Below are positions 1-7,142 of a DNA stretch of 64,000 bases, piece after piece. Position 1 is the stretch's first letter. Each line of letters begins with the position of its first letter. Below the pieces are notes generated by a model. It was not told the origin of the DNA, did no database searches, and was given only the letters and a program-made list of their open reading frames with translations. The translations under genes were made by a program, and so were the position numbers. The DNA comes from Sulfitobacter dubius (lineage in GTDB: Bacteria > Pseudomonadota > Alphaproteobacteria > Rhodobacterales > Rhodobacteraceae), in assembly GCF_900113435.1 (NCBI RefSeq), contig NZ_FOPG01000002.1, positions 434,001-498,000 on the forward strand, read 5' to 3'.

Positions 1-587
1 CGCATGTGCTTGAAATGGGCAACGACATGCGCGACCCGCCGTTCTTTTTCACCAAACCCGCTGATGCCACGCTCGATACGCCCTGTACCGTGCCCTACCC
101 GCCGCTGACGGAGGATTTCCACTTTGAGGCAGAGCTTGTCATCGCCATCGGCAAGGGTGGCGCGAATATTGCGGAAGCTGATGTGATGGATCACATCTGG
201 GGGGCCTCCGTGGGCATTGATTTTACCCGCCGTGATCTTCAGGCCCAAGCCAAGAAGATGGGCCGCCCGTGGGACTGGTCTAAGGCGTTTGATAATTCCG
301 CGCCCATCGCACCGATCTTGCCGATTGCAGATGTCGCTTCGGTTGAGACAGGGCGCATCTGGTTGGCCGTAAACGGTGAGATGAAACAAGAGGCCGATCT
401 GGCGCAGATGATCTGGTCGGTACGCGAGCATACCGCAACCCTTTCACGGGCAGTCACACTGGCGCCGGGCGACATAATCATGACGGGCACGCCAGCCGGG
501 GTTGGCGCCGTGGTGCCGGGTGATGTGTTGACTGGCGGCGTCAATGGCATTGCTGAGTTTGAGGTTACCGTCGGCCCGCGCGCGTGA
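1..587 (+). CDS. Fumarylacetoacetate hydrolase family protein, probable fumarylpyruvate hydrolase (5' truncated)
   Basis: The reading frame is open from the window edge, so the N-terminus is missing; the first in-frame alternative start (GTG at 6) lies inside the conserved domain and is not the real start. The visible 194 residues carry the FAH-fold signature: PPFFFTKPADA near the start, the acidic metal ligands in FHFEAELVIAIG and a third in GIDFTRRDLQ, and the C-terminal IIMTGTPAGVG. Such enzymes hydrolyse a C-C bond in a beta-diketone acid in the cytosol. The short single-domain size (not the roughly 410 residues of true fumarylacetoacetase) and the coupled GST-type isomerase suggest fumarylpyruvate hydrolase of the gentisate pathway. 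That substrate assignment is inference; homogentisate or another acylpyruvate remains possible. Its stop codon overlaps the next start. Confidence 0.85.
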   Translation, partial: HVLEMGNDMRDPPFFFTKPADATLDTPCTVPYPPLTEDFHFEAELVIAIGKGGANIAEADVMDHIWGASVGIDFTRRDLQAQAKKMGRPWDWSKAFDNSAPIAPILPIADVASVETGRIWLAVNGEMKQEADLAQMIWSVREHTATLSRAVTLAPGDIIMTGTPAGVGAVVPGDVLTGGVNGIAEFEVTVGPRA

Positions 588-1231
588 GCGATCTGGCGCT
601 GTATAATTACTTCCGCTCATCGACTTCGGTCCGGGTGCGGGCGGCGCTGAATCTCAAGGGGCTGCGCTATGACTATGTGCCGCTGTCCCTGCTTGCCGGA
701 GAACAGCATGGGGCCAAACATCTGGCGCTGAACCCTTCGGGGGCGGTGCCGACATTGATGACGGGGCAGGGGCCGCTGTCGCAATCTATGGCGATCCTTG
801 AATGGCTTGATGAGGAATATCCCGAACCGCCGCTTTTACCTGCTGATGCGTGGGGCCGGGCGCGGGTGCGTTCGCTGGCCTATATCGTGGTACAAGACGT
901 GCACCCGGTGAACAATCTGCGGGTGTTGCAGCACCTAGAGGGGGAGTTTGGCGTCGACCCATCGGGCAAGGCTGCGTGGTTTGCCTATTGGGCCAGTGCG
1001 GGCATGGCGGCGCTTGAGGCACGGTTGGCTCAGGAACCCGAGACGGGCGATTTTTGCCATGGTGATGATGTTGGTTTGGCCGATCTCTGCCTCTATGCGC
1101 AGGTCTTGAACAATGCCCGCTTTGGGGTCGATATGACCCCCTACGCCACCATTCGCCGCATCCATGCAAATTGCATGGACGTACCGGCGTTAAAGCTTGC
1201 CGCGCCGGCTAACCAGCCCGACGCGGTCTAG
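584..1231 (+). CDS. Maleylpyruvate/maleylacetoacetate isomerase (zeta-class GST)
   Basis: A 215-residue glutathione S-transferase of the zeta class, which isomerises the cis ring-cleavage product to its fumaryl form using glutathione as cofactor. Visible motifs are SSTSVRVR (residues 12-19), which holds the catalytic Ser and Arg of this class, the cis-Pro motif NPSGAVPTL (50-58), the glutathione-binding Gln-Ser (67-68) and an all-helical C-terminal domain. It starts at a GTG that overlaps the stop of the preceding hydrolase by 4 bases, so the two are translationally coupled and act in consecutive steps. With a short FAH partner I favour maleylpyruvate isomerase (gentisate route) over maleylacetoacetate isomerase (tyrosine route). 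The ring-cleavage dioxygenase must lie upstream of the window. Confidence 0.85.
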   Translation: MSDLALYNYFRSSTSVRVRAALNLKGLRYDYVPLSLLAGEQHGAKHLALNPSGAVPTLMTGQGPLSQSMAILEWLDEEYPEPPLLPADAWGRARVRSLAYIVVQDVHPVNNLRVLQHLEGEFGVDPSGKAAWFAYWASAGMAALEARLAQEPETGDFCHGDDVGLADLCLYAQVLNNARFGVDMTPYATIRRIHANCMDVPALKLAAPANQPDAV

Positions 1232-1234
1232 CGT

Positions 1235-2602
1235 TTAGGTACTGACCAACGTCCGCTCGGCTCTTGCACGCGCCTGCGCGGCAAGGTCCGGCAGGCCAGT
1301 TTTTTCATAGACTTCGCTCAGCATCAGGTTCAGCGGCACGCCATCTGGATCATAGGTGCGGCGCATTTCCAAAACCTGTTGCGCGGCAGAGGCCCGACCA
1401 TCGCGCACCAGTGCATCAAGATGGATCTGCTCAAACAGATCGCGTTGGGCATGGCTGCCGCCGCATTCCGCCATCCGGGGCAGAGCCATGCCCAACGCGC
1501 GGATTGCGGTACTCCAATCCCCCTTGGCATGGGCGGCGATGCCACGAGCGGCAGGCAGGGCGACTTCGGCCCATGCGGCATGGTCGTAGGCAGTCGTTTC
1601 GGTGGCGCGGGCTTCGATTGCAGAGAGCATCTCTGCCGCCTCGGGTCGTTCGGTGCGGCAAAGGGCATAGAGGTATTGCAGCGTCAGGAAGGGGCTAACC
1701 GTGTCCTGCCCCCGGGCCGCTACATGATCTGCCACATCGCCCCAACGGTCTCCGACATCGACACCTGCAAACTCCATTCGCGCCAGCAGGGAAACAGCGC
1801 CTACCTGATCTTGGGAGTAATCCTTCTCCAACCCCCAAATATGTGTGTCATAGGCGGCACGTACGTCGTCATGGCGGCCCTGCGAGAGATAGAAAAGTGC
1901 CAGATGCCACCAATTGTGGCTGCGCATGAATGAGTTCAGATCGGTCCAAGTCTCGGCCACGCTTTCCATGAAGCGGGCGCCTTCGGCCACACGGCCTTCA
2001 GTCAACATCACATGGGCCAGCGCGTGATGCGCCCAAGGCTCATCGTGGCGCAATTTCATCGCGCGGCGGGCGGCGGCCTCGGCTCGGTCGAGCAGGTGGC
2101 ACTGCTCGTAGCCAAAGGCGATCATGCCGTGGGTATAGGCAATGTCCTCGGCCTCGGGCAGGGATTTCAACGCCATGCGCAACATGCCAGCGGCATCGCC
2201 TGAGTTGAACAGGTGGTATTGCGCCAGTTTCAGCATTGCCAGATCGCGCGGCCATTGATCGGTGATTGCATCACAGGCGCTGAGCATGCCCGGCACGTCT
2301 CCGTCGACCCAATGGCCTATGGCGCGGATCACTTCCGTTTCGCGGGCGTTTGCGCCTTTCGCGGCGTTAGCACGCACCAGATAGGGGCGGGCCTTTTCTG
2401 GCGCGATGGGGTGTTCAAGGAACATCCACAAGAGCGCAGCGTAGGCGTTGACCAGCGGCCCCTCCGGGTCGGCATCGGCTGCGGCGATGATGCCTGCGGC
2501 TTTGGGCTGGTAGGACAGAAAACCGTGGATGAAATCATTGATCGCCTGCAGGGTTTCCGGGCGGCTGGCTGTCGTTTCCAATCCGTAAAGGTCTTTTGTC
2601 AT
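1235..2602 (-). CDS. TTC38-like tetratricopeptide repeat protein
   Basis: A cytosolic protein of 455 residues made of helical repeats of TPR type, rich in Trp and His (for example RSHNWWHLALFYLSQGR and EPWAHHALAHVMLTEG). Length and repeat style resemble the TTC38 / StaR-like family, whose biochemical role is not defined. I set the start at 2602: this ATG overlaps the upstream hydrolase stop in an ATGA arrangement (2599-2602), whereas a longer frame reaching 2668 lies inside that hydrolase gene and begins with atypical residues. It is the last gene of a leftward three-gene operon with an alpha/beta hydrolase and a P1-family hydrolase. Convergent with the isomerase gene, only 3 bases away. Confidence 0.75.
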   Translation of the reverse strand: MTKDLYGLETTASRPETLQAINDFIHGFLSYQPKAAGIIAAADADPEGPLVNAYAALLWMFLEHPIAPEKARPYLVRANAAKGANARETEVIRAIGHWVDGDVPGMLSACDAITDQWPRDLAMLKLAQYHLFNSGDAAGMLRMALKSLPEAEDIAYTHGMIAFGYEQCHLLDRAEAAARRAMKLRHDEPWAHHALAHVMLTEGRVAEGARFMESVAETWTDLNSFMRSHNWWHLALFYLSQGRHDDVRAAYDTHIWGLEKDYSQDQVGAVSLLARMEFAGVDVGDRWGDVADHVAARGQDTVSPFLTLQYLYALCRTERPEAAEMLSAIEARATETTAYDHAAWAEVALPAARGIAAHAKGDWSTAIRALGMALPRMAECGGSHAQRDLFEQIHLDALVRDGRASAAQQVLEMRRTYDPDGVPLNLMLSEVYEKTGLPDLAAQARARAERTLVST

Positions 2603-3408
2603 CTCGGGTCTCCGGCGGTGTCGTGGAATTGACGCAGGTGTTGGGCAACAGCAAGGGCGGCATCCCAATGGATCGAATGGCCCGAATCGGGCAGGGTGGC
2701 CTGCACCACGTTCGGTATCTGCGCGAAAGCTTCTTCAGCGGCAGCGCGGGGGATCAGCAGGTCTCCGGCACCGTGGAGCACTTGGGTTGGGCAGGTCAGA
2801 TCAGCAGGGCGCACCGTAGGGCGGAAACCACGCAGGGCTTCCATCTGATGGGCCATGGCATCGGCGCTTTGTGCATGGGGATAGGCCAGCGCGGCGGCTA
2901 GGGCGGTGTCTGTATTGGCTGGATCGGTGAAGAATCCCGGCGCGAAGATCCAAGGGTAAAGCCCGCGAAGCCAAAGCTGCTCCCCCTCCGGCGCGCGGCG
3001 GACGGCGAGCAGCGCGTCAAACACTGCCATCGTGCGCGGCGCACGGACCGGGGCAGAGGCGAGGATGCTCATCGCTTGGATGCGCTCGGGCGCTAGGCCA
3101 AAAAGCTCCATTGCCATCAGGCCGCCCATGGAATGGCCGACAACGTGAAACTTTGCGTGCCCCAGCTCATCCATCAACGCCAGCGCATCCCGTGCCATCT
3201 GCGCGACGGAGGTTTCGGCGTCCCACGGGGTCGTGCGCCCGGTGCTGCGGTTATCGGGGCGGATGAGAGTGAACTGGTCGGTCAGCAGCGGCGCCAAAGC
3301 GCCCCAACTTGCGCTGTCGCTTAGCATCCCCGCCAACATCAGAATGGGCGGTCCGCTGCCGTCGACCTCAAAATGCAGGGTGATATCGGAAAGGGCGAGT
3401 TCAGGCAT
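2599..3408 (-). CDS. Alpha/beta-fold hydrolase
   Basis: A 269-residue soluble serine hydrolase. The nucleophile elbow GHSMGG is at residues 91-96 (Ser93), the likely acid is Asp216 in LHGAGDLLIP and the catalytic His is His244 in LPDSGHSIHWD; the oxyanion-side motif is GMLSDSASW near residue 28. This is the complete triad of the haloperoxidase / 3-oxoadipate-enol-lactonase-like group, so the enzyme should be active, but its ester or lactone substrate cannot be read from the sequence. The start overlaps the stop of the upstream P1-family gene by 8 bases and its stop overlaps the TPR gene start by 4, so the three are translated as one unit. Confidence 0.85.
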   Translation of the reverse strand: MPELALSDITLHFEVDGSGPPILMLAGMLSDSASWGALAPLLTDQFTLIRPDNRSTGRTTPWDAETSVAQMARDALALMDELGHAKFHVVGHSMGGLMAMELFGLAPERIQAMSILASAPVRAPRTMAVFDALLAVRRAPEGEQLWLRGLYPWIFAPGFFTDPANTDTALAAALAYPHAQSADAMAHQMEALRGFRPTVRPADLTCPTQVLHGAGDLLIPRAAAEEAFAQIPNVVQATLPDSGHSIHWDAALAVAQHLRQFHDTAGDPR

Positions 3409-4411
3409 TCAGGCTGCTCCAACAAGGCAAGAGGTCACCCTCGGCCGGGGTGGCGGTGTAGATCGCTCGGGCGATGGCACGCGAGAGACACAGAGCGGCG
3501 GCATGGCCGATCATCGCCACATCCCCCGGAGGCCGGGCGGCGGTCGAGAGAGAGAAGACCAGATCGCCGTCATTGGGCATATGCGCGGGCACCACCGCGC
3601 GGGCGATGCCGTCATGGGCGGCCACGGCGACGCGCTGGCATTCGGCTTTGGTCAGCGCTGCATCGGTGGCGACAATGGCGATGGTGGTGTTGGCACGGGC
3701 CGACATAGCGGCCATTTTGCGGCTTTCGAATGTAAGACCCAGACCGGCTGACGGGTCTGGCCCCAGCCCGCCAAACTCTCCGTCGATCTCAAATGGGGCG
3801 GCGTGGAAATGGCGGTCTCCGGGGGTAGTAACGGCACCGACCGGATTGGCCCCGACCAACGCGCCGACCATGCTGCCGTCAGGCAGTTGTAGGCTGGCAG
3901 AGCCGAGTCCACCTTTTACCATCGCGCTGAGCGCGCCTGTGCCCGCGCCGACAGAGCCTATCTCGAACTCCTTGCCCGCCGCCTCTAGCGCCTTGCGGCC
4001 CAGATCAGCATAGGGGTTCCGATCCCAATCTTTGTTACCACCATTAAGCAGATCAAACAGGATCGCACCGGGCACCAACGGGATCAGGGCATCCCCCACG
4101 CGAAAGCCGCGCCCGCGGGCGCGCAGCGCATCCACCACGCCTGAGCAGGCGTCGAGCCCGTAGGCAGAGCCGCCCGAGAGCACCAGCGCATCCACCGCCG
4201 CGACGGTTTTATCGGGGGCCAGCAAATCAGTCTCGCGCGTGCCCGGCGCACCACCCATGACATGAACAGAGGCCGTGAAGGGTGCATCGCCGATCAACAC
4301 GGTGCTGCCGGATTTCAGCCGCGCGTCTTGAGCATTGCCGACCTTGATTCCGGCGACATCGGTTATGAGGTTGCGTGGGCCGGGGTACATCGCGCGCATC
4401 ATGAGCGGCAT
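3401..4411 (-). CDS. P1-family (DmpA/NylC-like) autoproteolytic hydrolase
   Basis: A predicted N-terminal-nucleophile amide hydrolase of 336 residues, related to the 6-aminohexanoate-oligomer endohydrolase NylC and DmpA aminopeptidase. Known family chemistry: the precursor cleaves itself before a Thr/Ser that becomes the nucleophile. Here SARANTTIAIVATDA puts an Asn-Thr pair at 241-242 where NylC cleaves, and NDGDLVF gives two acidic residues (281 and 283) like those at the NylC active site. The Gly-rich region GSVGAGTGA (152-160) is also family-typical. Start: ATG at 4411 is preferred over the longer frame from 4447; in-frame ATGs at 4402, 4399 and 4390 are possible and none has a strong ribosome site. 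First gene of the leftward trio; the natural substrate is unknown. Confidence 0.8.
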   Translation of the reverse strand: MPLMMRAMYPGPRNLITDVAGIKVGNAQDARLKSGSTVLIGDAPFTASVHVMGGAPGTRETDLLAPDKTVAAVDALVLSGGSAYGLDACSGVVDALRARGRGFRVGDALIPLVPGAILFDLLNGGNKDWDRNPYADLGRKALEAAGKEFEIGSVGAGTGALSAMVKGGLGSASLQLPDGSMVGALVGANPVGAVTTPGDRHFHAAPFEIDGEFGGLGPDPSAGLGLTFESRKMAAMSARANTTIAIVATDAALTKAECQRVAVAAHDGIARAVVPAHMPNDGDLVFSLSTAARPPGDVAMIGHAAALCLSRAIARAIYTATPAEGDLLPCWSSLNA

Positions 4412-4429
4412 GCTTTTGCAGCGGCGCTG

Positions 4430-4441
4430 TTCACGTGAAAC
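4430..4441. promoter_or_regulatory. parS-like palindrome core upstream of the P1 hydrolase gene
   Basis: TTCACGTGAAAC sits about 20 bases before the P1 hydrolase start. It contains the 10-bp palindrome TTCACGTGAA and matches 13 of 16 positions of the bacterial parS consensus TGTTTCACGTGAAACA, with the right half perfect. The identical 12-mer recurs at 63637-63648. Function is uncertain; it could be a weak ParB site or chance. Confidence 0.25.
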
Positions 4442-4577
4442 ATCCACGGGATTCTGGCGTTGTGTGTCGCATCGTTGCTCCGGAAATCAGGTCCTATTTC
4501 GCGGAGTTTGCGCGCTTCACTGCCTGATGCCAAGACCTGAGGCAGACTTAGGTTCCAGCCCACTCAGCCCGCGCCGT

Positions 4578-4609
4578 AAAAAAGGGCGCGCAGGTTGCCC
4601 CGCGCGCCC
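4578..4609 (-). terminator. Rho-independent terminator of gabT
   Basis: Read on the minus strand, an 8-bp stem GGGCGCGC/GCGCGCCC with a 10-base loop is followed directly by six T residues. It lies 28 bases past the gabT stop, the expected position for its terminator. Confidence 0.85.
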
Positions 4610-4636
4610 AATATCTCTGACCGAAGCCGGTTAAAT

Positions 4637-6037
4637 TTAGTGCTGTTCTTCGGCCACGGCTGCTGCAACCGCTTCTTCAAAGATCGCCAGACCTTCTTCG
4701 ACAATGGCGTCTGATGCGGTCAGCGGCACCATCACGCGAACGGCGTTGCCGTGCATGCCGCAGCTGAGCAACAGCAGGCCGCGCTTTAGGGCGTGGGCAA
4801 TGACGCGTTTGGTGAAATCCGCGTCAGGCTTGGCGCTGTCGAAATCGGTCACAAATTCAACGGCGACCATCGCACCAAGGCCACGGATATCCCAAAAACG
4901 GAAGGGCGCGGAACGCTCGCCAATCTCGGCAAAGCGAGCCTTGAGCGTGTCGCCCATGGCGGTGGAGCGGGCGAGAAGGCCTTCCTCCTCGATCGCTTCG
5001 ATAGCGGCGAGCGCTGCGGCACAGGCCACCGGGTTGCCGCCATAGGTGCCGCCCAGACCGCCGGGGATCATCGCGTCCATCAGATCGGCGCGGCCAATCA
5101 CGCCAGCCAGCGGATAGCCACCAGCCATGGATTTTGCCACGGTGATTAGGTCAGGCACCACGCCGGAATGTTCGATAGAGAACCACGTGCCGGTGCGGCC
5201 AAAGCCTGCCTGCACTTCGTCCGCGATCAGCAGGATGCCGTGCTGGTCACAAATGGCGCGCAGTTCTTGCAGCATTTCGAAGGGCACCGGGGTATAGCCG
5301 CCTTCGCCGAGCACCGGCTCGATGATGATTGCGGCCACACGTTCGGGCTGCGCATCGGTGAGGAAGAGGTTTTTCAGCCCGGTCAGCGCGTCCTGTACGG
5401 AGATGCCATCGCGAACCGAAGGGAAGGGCGCGCGGAAGACATCTGCCGGGAAGGGACCAACGTCTTTTTTGTAGGGGGAGATTTTGCCAGTCATGCCCAG
5501 CGTCAGCAGGGTACGGCCATGGTAACCGCCAGTAAAGGCGATGATGCCCGAACGGCCAGTTGCGGCGCGGGCGATTTTCACAGCATTTTCAACAGCTTCG
5601 GCACCGGTCGTGACAAGCAGCGTCTTTTTCGGTGCGTCGCCGGGGGCAAGGGTGTTCAGCTTCTCAGCCAGTTCGACATAGGGGCCGTACGGCACAACCT
5701 GAAAGCTGGTGTGGGTGTAGTTGTCTTCTTGGGCTTTGGCGGCTTCGATCACTTTCGGGTGACGGTGGCCGGTGTTCAGCACGCCGATACCCCCGACGAA
5801 GTCGATGTAGCGGTTGCCTTCAACATCCCACAGTTCGGCATTCTCGGCGTATTTTGCATAGATCGGCGCAGCGGACGCGACACCGCGTGGCACGGCTGCA
5901 TCGCGACGTGCGACAAGCTCGGCATTGGTCTGACCGTCAGGCTGGGTGGCTGGGTTGGCTTCGACAACCGTCATTTGCGGTGCTGCCTTGGCTTTGGCGG
6001 TGGACTTCCGGGTCGATTTCTTGACGGTGCTGGACAT
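4637..6037 (-). CDS. gabT: 4-aminobutyrate aminotransferase
   Basis: PLP-dependent class III aminotransferase that transfers the amino group of GABA (or a related omega-amine) to 2-oxoglutarate. The PLP lysine is Lys302 in ITVAKSMAGGYPLAG, the cofactor Asp is Asp273 in IADEVQAGFGRTG, and the GabT-typical DFVGGIGVLNTGHRHPK is at 79-95. At 466 residues it is about 40 longer than E. coli GabT: residues 1-21 form a Lys/Thr/Ala-rich basic stretch absent from typical family members. ATG at 5974 (Met22, AAGG upstream) would remove it, but the 6037 start also has an AAGG site and a fitting promoter. Divergent from a PuuR-like regulator, so a role in GABA or putrescine catabolism under its control is likely. 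Confidence 0.9.
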   Translation of the reverse strand: MSSTVKKSTRKSTAKAKAAPQMTVVEANPATQPDGQTNAELVARRDAAVPRGVASAAPIYAKYAENAELWDVEGNRYIDFVGGIGVLNTGHRHPKVIEAAKAQEDNYTHTSFQVVPYGPYVELAEKLNTLAPGDAPKKTLLVTTGAEAVENAVKIARAATGRSGIIAFTGGYHGRTLLTLGMTGKISPYKKDVGPFPADVFRAPFPSVRDGISVQDALTGLKNLFLTDAQPERVAAIIIEPVLGEGGYTPVPFEMLQELRAICDQHGILLIADEVQAGFGRTGTWFSIEHSGVVPDLITVAKSMAGGYPLAGVIGRADLMDAMIPGGLGGTYGGNPVACAAALAAIEAIEEEGLLARSTAMGDTLKARFAEIGERSAPFRFWDIRGLGAMVAVEFVTDFDSAKPDADFTKRVIAHALKRGLLLLSCGMHGNAVRVMVPLTASDAIVEEGLAIFEEAVAAAVAEEQH

Positions 6038-6094
6038 GGTGCAGATACCTTATTGCGAAAGTAAGAGGGGCGTAGAGATGGGTCGTTTAAAAAA

Positions 6095-6122
6095 TCCATA
6101 TTCTGTTTAATATAATTGTCAA
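6095..6122 (-). promoter_or_regulatory. Candidate sigma-70 promoter for gabT
   Basis: On the minus strand a perfect -35 box TTGACA (6117-6122) is separated by 16 bp from TATGGA (6095-6100) in AT-rich DNA, leaving a leader of about 50 bases before gabT. An inverted pair AATTGT (6114-6119) / ACAATT (6145-6150) overlaps the -35 region and could be an operator for the divergent regulator. Confidence 0.5.
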
Positions 6123-6183
6123 TCGCCATCGCAGCCTCTATTTAACAATTCTCACGGCCACCACCTGACCCGGCGTAAGTGCC

Positions 6184-6771
6184 GTGCAGAGTGCGGCCGA
6201 TCCCATAAAGGACAAGTCATTGAACGTTGGTGAAAAACTTAGATTGATCCGCAAAAAGCACGGGTTGTCTCAGCGTGAACTTGCGGCCAAGGCTGGATTG
6301 ACCAATGGCACGATATCGCTGATCGAAAAAAACCGGACCAGCCCCTCTGTCGCGTCCCTCAAAAGCCTGTTGGACGCGATTCCCATCAGTATGGCCGAGT
6401 TTTTCTCGATCCTAGAGGAAGACGATAGCGCCAAAGTGTTTTACCGCGCGCAGGAACTGACCGAGATTTCGCCCAGCCATCAGGGGGGCGTTTCGCTTCG
6501 CCAATTAGGCAATGCGGAACACCACGCACTTCAGGTGCTGCATGAAACCTATGAACCCGGCGCCGATACTGGGCCGGAGTTCCTGCGCCATGACGGCGAA
6601 GAGGCGGGTGTCGTGGTGCGGGGCAGTATTGAGGTGACGGTCGACGGCGCGGTGAGCGTGTTGCAAAGCGGTGATGGATATTTGTTCGACAGTCGTCTGC
6701 CCCATCGGTTCCGCAATATCGGAGATGTGCCTTGCGAGATCGTCAGCGCCTGCACTCCGCCGAGTTTCTAA
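6184..6771 (+). CDS. XRE-family regulator with C-terminal cupin domain (PuuR-like)
   Basis: A DNA-binding repressor-type protein of 195 residues from the GTG at 6184. Residues about 15-70 are an XRE helix-turn-helix (LSQRELAAKAGLTNGTISLI) and residues about 110-190 a cupin effector domain with GEEAGVVVRGSIEVTV and LPHRFRN. This architecture matches PuuR-type regulators of putrescine/GABA genes. The start is uncertain: GTG 6184 has no clear ribosome site, while TTG 6220 (codon 13) has AAAGGA six bases upstream and would give a protein beginning at the conserved NVGEKLR. Divergent from gabT, which it probably controls; the ligand (putrescine or GABA derivative) is inference. Confidence 0.85.
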   Translation: MQSAADPIKDKSLNVGEKLRLIRKKHGLSQRELAAKAGLTNGTISLIEKNRTSPSVASLKSLLDAIPISMAEFFSILEEDDSAKVFYRAQELTEISPSHQGGVSLRQLGNAEHHALQVLHETYEPGADTGPEFLRHDGEEAGVVVRGSIEVTVDGAVSVLQSGDGYLFDSRLPHRFRNIGDVPCEIVSACTPPSF

Positions 6772-6780
6772 AAACACGAC

Positions 6781-6837
6781 CCTGATAAAAATCGACCGCC
6801 CCGAGCGGTCTGCTCGGGGCGGTCGATTTTTATCAGG
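6781..6837. terminator. Bidirectional terminator, 57-bp perfect hairpin
   Basis: Two perfectly complementary 26-bp arms (6781-6806 and 6812-6837) flank a 5-base loop GGTCT. The core is GC-rich, and each outer arm carries ATTTTTATC in the direction of exit, so it can terminate transcription on both strands. It lies between the convergent XRE regulator and the 55-aa protein gene. Confidence 0.9.
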
Positions 6838-6839
6838 TC

Positions 6840-7007
6840 TTAGTAGTCTGACCGGTAGTTTGACCTCTGGGCCTCCGGTTGCTGCTTATCGCGCCCGGTA
6901 CGGTCCTCATCCGAATGAAGTTCCCTTCTGCCCGTTGTAAGAGCAAGTATGATGACCGCAGCTAAGGTCAGGATGGTCAGACCGCCGAGAAATAGCTCCG
7001 TGGTCAT
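6840..7007 (-). CDS. Small single-pass membrane protein, 55 aa
   Basis: A short gene I read directly from the minus strand: ATG at 7007, stop TAA at 6840. The protein starts MTTELFLGGLTILTLAAVII, giving one hydrophobic helix at about residues 5-24, followed by a charged 30-residue tail rich in Arg, Asp and Gln that ends NYRSDY. AAAAGGA lies 8 bases before the start. Support that it is real: a good ribosome site, an EcfG-type promoter GGAAC-N16-GGTT 37 bases upstream, and the terminator hairpin starting 3 bases after its stop. No family recognised. By context it is a small stress-induced inner-membrane protein; this is inference. Confidence 0.7.
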   Translation of the reverse strand: MTTELFLGGLTILTLAAVIILALTTGRRELHSDEDRTGRDKQQPEAQRSNYRSDY

Positions 7008-7043
7008 CTCCGTATTCCTTTTCGCACTGCGTTTCAGGTTCTC

Positions 7044-7068
7044 AACCGCGACCAGCCCAAAGTGTTCC
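7044..7068 (-). promoter_or_regulatory. EcfG-type promoter of the 55-aa membrane protein gene
   Basis: Minus-strand GGAAC (7064-7068), 16-bp spacer, GGTT (7044-7047). This fits the known alphaproteobacterial EcfG consensus GGAAC-N16/17-CGTT with one change in the -10 box. The -10 lies 37 bases before the start codon. Confidence 0.55.
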
Positions 7069-7142
7069 CACTAATTTTTCGCGCATGACGAGTCTGTGGC
7101 GTGCAGAGCACGATTTCGGCAAGATTTCGCAGAGCGCTGGCA

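Noticed and set aside
5168-6064. 298-codon + strand frame over gabT
   Set aside because: Antisense of gabT, which has PLP lysine and full family motifs; no independent support.
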